Assembly: GCF_023073335.1 (NCBI RefSeq)
Contig: NZ_JADPJG010000004.1
Location: 111,282 to 175,281 of the forward strand
Reading direction: 5' to 3'
DNA length: 64,000 nucleotides
From: Bradyrhizobium sp. 21
Lineage (GTDB): Bacteria > Pseudomonadota > Alphaproteobacteria > Rhizobiales > Xanthobacteraceae
Of the stretch, positions 58,459 to 64,000 are shown piece after piece; the stretch's first letter is position 1, and every line of letters begins with the position of its first letter. The position numbers and the translations under genes are program-made. The notes below the pieces were generated by a model. That model made no database searches. It saw nothing but the letters and a program-made list of their open reading frames with translations, and had not been told where the DNA came from.

Positions 58459-59364
58459 ATGACCGGACTACACGAACAGTTGCACGGGCTCTGGCTGCCG
58501 CTGGTGACGCCGTTTCGCGACGGCGCGCTCGACGAGCGGTCGCTGCGACGGCTGGCACGGCATTACAGTGCACAGGCCGTCGACGGCTTCATCCTGGGGG
58601 CGACCTCCGGTGAAGGCATGACGCTGCGCGAGCCCGAACTCGAACGCCTCGTCGCCATCGTCCGCGACGAGATGGCCACCGGCCGCAGCCTTCCGATCTG
58701 CCTCGGACTGTCTGGCGCGGACACGTCGCGGCTGAGAGACCGCCTCGACGAGACCGCGGACTGGCCGATCGACGGCTATCTGATCGCGAGCCCGTATTAC
58801 GTGCGGCCGTCGCAGCGCGGGCTCCTGGCGCATTTCGAGGCGCTCGCCGACCATGCCGCCTGGCCGCTCGCGCTCTACAACATCCCCTATCGCACCTCGG
58901 TCAACATCACCAACCAGACGCTGCTGCGGCTGGCCGAGCATCCGAACATCGTCGGCCTGAAGGATTGCGGCGCCAGCCGCGAGCAATCCATCGCGCTGCT
59001 GCGCGACAGGCCCAAGGGATTTCGCGTGCTCACCGGCGAGGACGCGAATTATTTCGAGGCGCTCAGCGACGGCGCCGACGGCGGCATCGTGCTGTCCGCC
59101 CATCTCGAGACCGAGACGTTTGCGGCTGTGTACACTGAACTGAAGCGCGGCAACCACGACGCGGCGCGGGCACGCTGGCAGGAGGTCGCCGAGCTGACGC
59201 GCCTGTTGTTCGCTGAACCCAGTCCCGCACCGGCAAAATACTGGCTGTGGCGCACGGGCCTCATCGACAGTCCCGAAGTGCGCCTGCCGATGGTGGAAGT
59301 GGGCAGCGAGCTCGCGGCCACGATCGACCGCGAGATCGAGCGACGGATGAAAGTCGCGGCGTAG
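58459..59364 (+). CDS. DapA/NAL-family class I aldolase
   Basis: A 301-residue TIM-barrel of the dihydrodipicolinate synthase/N-acetylneuraminate lyase family. The substrate loop is GATSGEGMTL, the catalytic Tyr is in LYNIPYRTS and the Schiff-base Lys in IVGLKDCGAS. The ATG at 58459 is chosen because AGAAGGAGATG precedes it; the frame opens earlier but reads through the terminator. It may make 4-hydroxy-tetrahydrodipicolinate for lysine synthesis or act on another keto-acid. The family is broad, and bacteria usually have several paralogues. No lysine-pathway gene is adjacent. Confidence 0.9.
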   Translation: MTGLHEQLHGLWLPLVTPFRDGALDERSLRRLARHYSAQAVDGFILGATSGEGMTLREPELERLVAIVRDEMATGRSLPICLGLSGADTSRLRDRLDETADWPIDGYLIASPYYVRPSQRGLLAHFEALADHAAWPLALYNIPYRTSVNITNQTLLRLAEHPNIVGLKDCGASREQSIALLRDRPKGFRVLTGEDANYFEALSDGADGGIVLSAHLETETFAAVYTELKRGNHDAARARWQEVAELTRLLFAEPSPAPAKYWLWRTGLIDSPEVRLPMVEVGSELAATIDREIERRMKVAA

Positions 59365-59614
59365 TTCGCCCGCCTCACACACGCCGCCTCCTTCTCCCCT
59401 CGCTTGTCGTGCTTGCGGGAGACGGCCCCTCACCCCACCCCCTCAGCGCGAGCGAAGCTCGTCGCAGCCCCGCAAGAACGGCGCGAGCGGGTGGGAGAGT
59501 GTGCCCGTAGTTAACCGCACACGAATGTCCTTCGCAGTCGCCGCATGATGCATCCACGCCTCGTTTACGCAATCGCGCCTATCGTTTTCGTTCAAAGTCT
59601 TTTCAAAAGGGGGA

Positions 59615-59767
59615 ATGACCATGGGGCATCGCACCCGGCCGACGGCCGCGGAAAATTTCGCGCCCGCCGATCTGTTGAAGGGAATTCTGGTGGTGTCGTC
59701 GTTCGGGTTCTGGGCCGTGATGCTCGGCCTGATGCCGGTGCTGGTGTTTCGGGTCTGGCTCGCCTGA
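59615..59767 (+). CDS. Small single-span membrane protein (50 residues)
   Basis: A 50-residue ORF with AAAAGGGGGA before its ATG: an N-terminal polar part (MTMGHRTRPTAAENFAPADLL) and a C-terminal helix, GILVVSSFGFWAVMLGLMPVLVFRVW, that crosses the membrane. I do not recognise the family. A second tiny membrane gene follows at 59900 on the same strand. The GC-rich region before it (59365-59614) contains only short palindromes. Confidence 0.7.
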   Translation: MTMGHRTRPTAAENFAPADLLKGILVVSSFGFWAVMLGLMPVLVFRVWLA

Positions 59768-59899
59768 CACCGCCGGCAGCGCGGATGGTTAATCCGTGGT
59801 AGCACGTGTGTTCGAATGCGCGCGAGATTGCGACCCGGAATCTTAAAACATCCCGCGCATCGTTCATGCCCATAAAGCGAAGAAATCGCGGGGGCGTTT

Positions 59900-60046
59900 G
59901 TGAATAATCATAACGAAGTGGCGTCGCATTACGACGCCGGACAGCAGGGCTTCACCACCGGGGACATTCTCTGGGCCGCCGGCATCTGGTCGGTGATCCT
60001 CACTTTGTCGCCGGTGATCGTGTTCTACATGCTGATGGTGGCGTAA
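59900..60046 (+). CDS. Small single-span membrane protein (48 residues)
   Basis: A 48-residue ORF from a GTG with a purine-rich GGGGGCG upstream. The N-terminal half is hydrophilic (NNHNEVASHYDAGQQGFTTG), and the C-terminal half, ILWAAGIWSVILTLSPVIVFYMLMV, is a membrane helix. It is followed 28 bp later by a strong terminator, which supports expression. It has the same layout as the 59615 protein (polar half then helix) but no clear sequence similarity. Function unknown. Confidence 0.65.
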   Translation: MNNHNEVASHYDAGQQGFTTGDILWAAGIWSVILTLSPVIVFYMLMVA

Positions 60047-60074
60047 CGTCCATCTTCATGATCCTCAGAAACGC

Positions 60075-60100
60075 AAAACGCGCGGACATCCGCGCGTTTT
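60075..60100 (+). terminator. Intrinsic terminator after the small membrane gene
   Basis: Stem AAAACGCGCGGA/TCCGCGCGTTTT, with a loop of two bases (four if the closing pair opens), followed by T. It ends the 59900 gene and lies 25 bp from the convergent ParA stop. Confidence 0.85.
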
Positions 60101-60125
60101 TCGTCCGGGGAATGATTTATGAAAA

Positions 60126-60803
60126 CTATGCCGCCTGCTTGTGCATTGCGCCGGAAGCCGACGCCGTGCCGCGAATAGCCTTCACCGAACGCTCGATCGC
60201 CGCCCACAGCCTTGCGATTTCCTGCGCCGCACGGCTCTCGGCCTGATATTCCCGCGCGCCTTCGCCATGGCTGAGTGCCATCAGCAAATCCGAGCGGTTG
60301 GTGATCTGGCCGCCCCACACCGGAGCACGAAACTTCGCCAGCGCCTCGCGGGCGATGGTGACGATCGGGCTTTCGGATTCGTCGCGGCGGGCCGGCGCAC
60401 CGTTGAGCACGACCGCATAGGGCTTGCGCGCCGCACGGCACATCTGGATCGTCTCCTGCACCGCGTTGACGTCGAACACGCCGGGACGGGCGGGAATCAC
60501 CACCATGGTGGCATTGCGGATGGCGTCGTCGACGACCGCCGACAGGTTCGGCGGCGTGTCGATCAACACCCATTCATAACCGTCGCGCTTGGCAGCGGAG
60601 ACGATGCCGCTGACCGAGTTCACCGCGGACTTGATTGGCGGTTCGTTGGTGCCACGCAGCTTGTGCCACAGCGTGAGCGAGCCTTGCGGATCCGCATCGA
60701 CGAGCAATATCGGCTTGGTCGCCTTGATCTGCGCGGCGAGATGCGCGGCCAGGGTACTCTTGCCCGAGCCACCTTTACGCGATGCAAAAACAATAACGTT
60801 CAT
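60126..60803 (-). CDS. ParA/MinD-family ATPase without adjacent partner
   Basis: A 225-residue P-loop ATPase with the deviant Walker A motif KGGSGKST (residues 10-17), LLVDADPQGSLTLW (Walker A'-like switch) and VLIDTPPN (Walker B). It has no N-terminal HTH, so it is a short ParA of the type that positions cargo (for example chemosensory arrays, or a ParC/PpfA role) or is plasmid-derived. No parB or cargo gene is adjacent, and no other mobility genes are visible. It could place a large complex along the cell; the cargo is unknown. Confidence 0.9.
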   Translation of the reverse strand: MNVIVFASRKGGSGKSTLAAHLAAQIKATKPILLVDADPQGSLTLWHKLRGTNEPPIKSAVNSVSGIVSAAKRDGYEWVLIDTPPNLSAVVDDAIRNATMVVIPARPGVFDVNAVQETIQMCRAARKPYAVVLNGAPARRDESESPIVTIAREALAKFRAPVWGGQITNRSDLLMALSHGEGAREYQAESRAAQEIARLWAAIERSVKAIRGTASASGAMHKQAA

Positions 60804-61236
60804 ACCTCTGCCTCCAGATTGACCCCAGGCGGCGAAAATGAATCAGCGCGGTGATTCGGGAAAGAAAAATTTGTCGAGAGTTGCGTCGCCGTCACGAAAT
60901 AACAAAGCGTGTTGGCTTTTGAGTCACACTGCTTCGTGCGACGAAGATCCAAACCGCAAGGAAACGCACTTCACACAAGCAATCGTGCGTTTTTTGAGCA
61001 GCGCCGCGGGACAAAGCGGAACGCAACCTGGCCGGGCAAACCCTGATCCGACTGTTTTCGATCGCGCGCGCTCGTCATTGTCGCAAGCGACTGCACGCCG
61101 ACGCGAACAAAAGGAGTCCGGTGGCTGTCGCGTGGCTGATGCCGGAAACGCAAATGCCCGGGACATCCAGCGCGACGACACGTCGCGCTTGCCCGGGCAT
61201 GATGGAGTTTCAGAAATGGAACGGGGCGCGCCGCGT
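60804..61236. other. Intergenic stretch with a nested hairpin
   Basis: These 433 bp contain no supported gene. A nested inverted repeat lies at 61154-61200: outer arms ATGCCCGGG/CCCGGGCAT and an inner AGCGCGACG-ACA-CGTCGCGCT. It lies beyond the end of the Cys-rich protein gene, whose transcript it may terminate. Confidence 0.65.
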
Positions 61237-61599
61237 TCAGCTTTCGCTGGATTTCTTCTTCTTGGCCGCCTTCGGCGCCGGCTTGGTGCTCTTCTTCGCG
61301 GTCTTGGGCGCGATGCTGGTCGGCCTGCCGGCGCGGGACGCGGCCGCCTCGCCCGGCTCGGGTCCCTGCCGGAAGAAGGCCCGGCACTGCGGCGAGAGCT
61401 GCGACTTCTTCTGGATCATGCAGGCGGTGATGGCGTCGACGTTCGGAACGAACTCGCCGCACAGCCGCATCGCATCGGGCGTGCAGGCCTGCTGCTCCTC
61501 CTGGGAGTAGGCAAAGCCTTCACCCGGATGGATCAGGACGGCCAGGGCGATCCCCGTGATCGCGGCAGCGAAAGATTTCTTAAAGCGGAACGCCGGCAT
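61237..61599 (-). CDS. Secreted cysteine-rich protein with Lys-rich tail
   Basis: A 120-residue protein with an N-terminal signal peptide (MPAFRFKKSFAAAITGIALAVLI, cleaved near FAYS). A small Cys-rich domain, CTPDAMRLCGEFVPN with CMIQKKSQLSPQC following, has four Cys in a C-x7-C-x11-C-x12-C pattern. A long tail of Lys, Ala and Pro (APKTAKKSTKPAPKAAKKKKSS) ends it. I recall such proteins as common in Bradyrhizobium and related to the Cys-rich (GLG1-like) repeat, but no function is known. A GGGGGG run precedes the ATG. The basic tail may bind DNA or anionic polymer after export. Confidence 0.75.
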   Translation of the reverse strand: MPAFRFKKSFAAAITGIALAVLIHPGEGFAYSQEEQQACTPDAMRLCGEFVPNVDAITACMIQKKSQLSPQCRAFFRQGPEPGEAAASRAGRPTSIAPKTAKKSTKPAPKAAKKKKSSES

Positions 61600-61921
61600 C
61601 GATCCCCCCAAAATGTCGAGTCGGAGCGGATAGTGGGTGAACGGGGGTTCGTTGGCAACGAGGGCGGGTGCGAAAGGCGGGACGTGTGCGGTCTCGGCAA
61701 CAGGGTGCCTCTCGAACGAAAACCGCGAAAACAACCCCATGCACAGTAGCCAAGTCCATGTGCCGATTGAACTTTGCGGATCGCAATTTGCGGATTTTAC
61801 GAAATCGATTTGACTCGTCGGGCAAAACAGGGGCATCATGCCATCATCACAGAACGTGCGTGGGGTGGTCGGCTTGTCTCCTGCGCTGGTCGAAAGCGTG
61901 AGCGGGAGCGGAGACGATTGC
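61600..61921. other. Intergenic stretch between divergent genes
   Basis: I see no gene in these 322 bp between the Cys-rich protein and the CoA-transferase. An AT-richer part, with TTTGCGGATCGCAATTTGCGG, lies at about 61775-61800 and may hold promoters for either gene. Confidence 0.5.
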
Positions 61922-63088
61922 ATGGAGCGAAATGAGGCGGACCTGCCGCTGTCGGGCGTGACCGTGGTCTCGCTCGAGCAGGCGATTGCGGCTCCTCTGG
62001 CCAGCCGGCATCTTGCGGATTGGGGCGCGCGCGTCATCAAGATCGAGCGGCCGGGCGATGGCGATTTCTGCCGCGACTACGATCACGTCATGAACGGGAT
62101 GTCGAGCCAGTTCGTCTGGACCAACAGGTCGAAGGAGAGCCTCGCCATCGACATCAAGAGCCCTGATGGCCAGAAGGTGCTCGAAGCCCTGCTGCCGCAG
62201 GCCGACGTCTTCATCCAGAACCTGGCGCCCGGCGCGGCGGAACGACTGGGCCTCGATGCCGCTTCGCTGCTGCGGAAGTTTCCCCGGATCATTGCCTGCG
62301 ACGTTTCGGGCTATGGTGCGGGCGGACCGTACAGCAGCAAGAAGGCTTACGATCTCCTGGTGCAGTGCGAGGCCGGTGTCCTCGCCATCAACGGGACCGA
62401 GGCGGAGCCCGCCAAGGTCGGACTTTCCGTGGTCGATATCGCCACCGGCATGTACATCCTCAACGGCGTCCTGATGGCGCTGTATCGTCGCGAGCGGACC
62501 GGCATTGGCACCGCCTTCCAGGCCTCGCTGTTCGATTCCATCACGGACTGGATGAGCTATCCCGCCTTCTACACGCAGAGTACCGGCCGGCCCCTGCCGC
62601 GCACCGGGGCAAGGCACGCAACGATAGCGCCATATGGCCCTTTCCGCGTCGGAGACGGCAACACGATCTTCTTCGGCATCCAGAACGACCGGGAATGGCG
62701 ATCGCTGTGCGCGATCGTGCTTGACGACGCGGCCTTTGCCGCTCACCCCCGCTTCCGCACCAATCCGCTGCGCATGCAGAACAGGGACGATTTGCAGGTC
62801 CATATCGAGCAGCGTTTTGCTGCGATGACCAGTGACGAGGTGCTGCGGCTGCTCGACGAGGCCTCGATCGCCAACGCGCATCTGAATTCGGTCGAGGCTT
62901 TCCTGGAGCACGAGCAACTCCGCGCCCGCTCACGGGTGCAAACGGTGGGCTCTCCGTGCGGTCCGGTGATGAGCTTCCTGCCGGCCCTCACCATTCCAGG
63001 GCTGTCGCCCCGGATGGATCCGGTGCCTGACGTCGGGCAGCACAACCAATCCATCCTCAGCGAACTCGGTCTCGCAAAGGAGACATGA
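61922..63088 (+). CDS. Family III CoA-transferase (CaiB/BaiF type)
   Basis: A 388-residue family III CoA-transferase. The N-terminus has LSGVTVVSLEQAIAAPLASRHLADWGA, with IKIERPGDGDFCRDYD following. The catalytic Asp is expected in KAYDLLVQCEAG. GTAFQASLFDSITDWM and HATIAPYGPF are conserved. The ATG at 61922 is preferred to earlier in-frame codons because the family consensus begins there. It moves CoA between carboxylic acids. The next gene, a CitE-like lyase, starts 2 bp after its stop, so the two form an operon that activates an acid and then cleaves the CoA ester. Confidence 0.92.
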   Translation: MERNEADLPLSGVTVVSLEQAIAAPLASRHLADWGARVIKIERPGDGDFCRDYDHVMNGMSSQFVWTNRSKESLAIDIKSPDGQKVLEALLPQADVFIQNLAPGAAERLGLDAASLLRKFPRIIACDVSGYGAGGPYSSKKAYDLLVQCEAGVLAINGTEAEPAKVGLSVVDIATGMYILNGVLMALYRRERTGIGTAFQASLFDSITDWMSYPAFYTQSTGRPLPRTGARHATIAPYGPFRVGDGNTIFFGIQNDREWRSLCAIVLDDAAFAAHPRFRTNPLRMQNRDDLQVHIEQRFAAMTSDEVLRLLDEASIANAHLNSVEAFLEHEQLRARSRVQTVGSPCGPVMSFLPALTIPGLSPRMDPVPDVGQHNQSILSELGLAKET

Positions 63089-63090
63089 CG

Positions 63091-64000
63091 ATGGCCCCTC
63101 AGCGGCCGACGCGGGTCTACCTGGCCGTTCCCGCGCATCGCACCCGTCTCGTCGCCAAGGCCGCTGCCTCGGCCGCGGATGCGGTGTTCATGGACCTCGA
63201 GGACGCGGTGCCGCCGTCCGAGAAGGGTGCGGCGCTGGAGGAAGCTGCGCGGGCGCTGTCCTCGCTGGATTGGGGCAGCAAGGTCATCGCGGTCAGGATC
63301 AACGCCGTCGACAGCCCCTTCATCGCGCATGAAATCCGCAAGCTCGCTGCGCTGCCCAGACTGGATTCTGTAATCGTGCCGAAGGCGGAGCGTACGAGCG
63401 ACATCGCCGCCATCGCCGATCAGCTGCGCGCAGCAGCGCCGGATCGCGCCTCGCCTGTGGCGCTCGAGCTGCTGATCGAGACCGCGCTGGGTCTCGTCAA
63501 TGTCGACGCGCTCGCGGCCTCGCATCAAAGCGTCGCCGCGCTTCATCTCGGCGTCGGCGATTTCGCCGCCTCGATCGGCGCCCGCTCCTCGGAAATCGGC
63601 GCGTCCCCGGAAGGCTACCGCCACGTCGGCTCCGCCCAGAGCGGCTATGCCTCCGCCCCGCTCGATCTGTTCGCCTATCCAATGATGCGCCTGCTGGTCG
63701 CCGCGCGCGCGTTCGGCCTGCGCGCCATCGACGGTCCGTGCGGCGCGTTCCGGGATGCCAGACTGACTGAGAGCAGCGCGCTCAAGGCCGCGGCGATGGG
63801 TTTTGACGGCAAACAGGTGATCCATCCCGACCAGATCGAACCGACGCTGCGGGCGTTCGTCCCGTCCGACACTGAGCTCGCGCACGCGCGGCGGGTTGTC
63901 GAGGCCATGGAGCAGGCCGAGGCCCAGGGCCAGGGCGCGGTGACCCTCGACGGCAAGATGATCGACTATGCCAATGTGCGGATGGCGCGCCGGATCATCG
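63091..64000 (+). CDS. CitE-like (HpcH/HpaI family) acyl-CoA lyase, partial at right edge
   Basis: The first 303 residues of a CitE-like TIM-barrel lyase: RVYLAVPAHRTRLVAKAAASAADAVFMDLEDAVPP has the acidic metal site, and LLIETALGLVNVDAL and LHLGVGDFAASIGA follow. The family includes malyl-CoA, citramalyl-CoA and beta-methylmalyl-CoA lyases and the citrate lyase beta subunit. The ATG at 63091 lies 8 bases after AAAGGAG; another at 63085 overlaps the previous stop. With the CoA-transferase upstream it suggests a path in which an acid is activated and its CoA ester is split, for instance for citramalate or a related dicarboxylate. Confidence 0.88.
   Translation, partial: MAPQRPTRVYLAVPAHRTRLVAKAAASAADAVFMDLEDAVPPSEKGAALEEAARALSSLDWGSKVIAVRINAVDSPFIAHEIRKLAALPRLDSVIVPKAERTSDIAAIADQLRAAAPDRASPVALELLIETALGLVNVDALAASHQSVAALHLGVGDFAASIGARSSEIGASPEGYRHVGSAQSGYASAPLDLFAYPMMRLLVAARAFGLRAIDGPCGAFRDARLTESSALKAAAMGFDGKQVIHPDQIEPTLRAFVPSDTELAHARRVVEAMEQAEAQGQGAVTLDGKMIDYANVRMARRII

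Overview
The window looks like chromosomal DNA of an alphaproteobacterium of the order Hyphomicrobiales (Rhizobiales), most probably Bradyrhizobium or a close relative. The reasons are uniformly high GC, protein-level resemblance of nearly every gene to that group, an RpoD with a long acidic and proline-rich insert, a dnaG-rpoD pair, a separate rpoH, and several families of dispersed palindromic repeats that I recall from Bradyrhizobium genomes. The genus call rests on recall, not on a search.

Layout. 1-6.8 kb: four genes on the minus strand (a chemoreceptor, an Asp/Glu-racemase-family protein, a fused biotin-dependent acyl-CoA carboxylase and an AcoR/DhaR-type regulator cut by the left edge). 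7.1-8.1 kb: a tandem pair of unrecognised proteins that share a CX2CX5C cysteine motif. 8.1-11.7 kb: a TetR regulator and divergent tautomerase with shared operators, then an amidohydrolase/CobW-GTPase operon. 11.7-14.4 kb: a roughly 1 kb gene-poor stretch, a 38-residue membrane peptide, a HigBA-type toxin-antitoxin module with a 12-bp inverted-repeat operator, a 2H phosphoesterase and tRNA-Glu(CTC). 14.6-17.2 kb: a pseudouridine synthase and rpoH with a clear terminator. 17.3-25.7 kb: envelope and signalling genes (amidase, diguanylate cyclase, LysE exporter, receiver protein, SDR, MltB-like transglycosylase, OmpA-like protein, DCC protein). 25.9-30.5 kb: rpoD and dnaG on the minus strand. 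30.6-37 kb: a chlorite-dismutase-family heme protein, small enzymes, and an ArsR-SRPBCC-SRPBCC operon with an embedded operator and an apparently leaderless start. 37.7-45.5 kb: a hybrid histidine kinase and a catabolic cluster (MarR, acyl-CoA synthetase, epoxide hydrolase), YqeY and an alpha/beta hydrolase.

45.6-55.2 kb is mainly pyrimidine/arginine precursor synthesis: carA and carB on the same strand but about 4.2 kb apart, with cupin, dps, a methyltransferase, a tRNA-Cys-like gene and an ArsR/MFS pair between them; greA follows carB. 55.3-58 kb: an Lrp-type regulator divergent from trxB, then a LysR regulator. 58-58.4 kb holds two terminators and a possible small-RNA gene. The right end has a DapA-family aldolase, two tiny membrane proteins, a ParA-like ATPase, a secreted Cys-rich protein, and a CoA-transferase/CitE-like lyase pair cut by the right edge.

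I found no CRISPR array, phage, integrase or intact insertion sequence. The most unusual items are the paired CX2CX5C proteins, the DnaG zinc motif with all four ligands replaced, the leaderless ArsR-SRPBCC operon, the aberrant tRNA-Cys-like gene, the candidate small RNA at 58.3 kb and the four paired inverted repeats.
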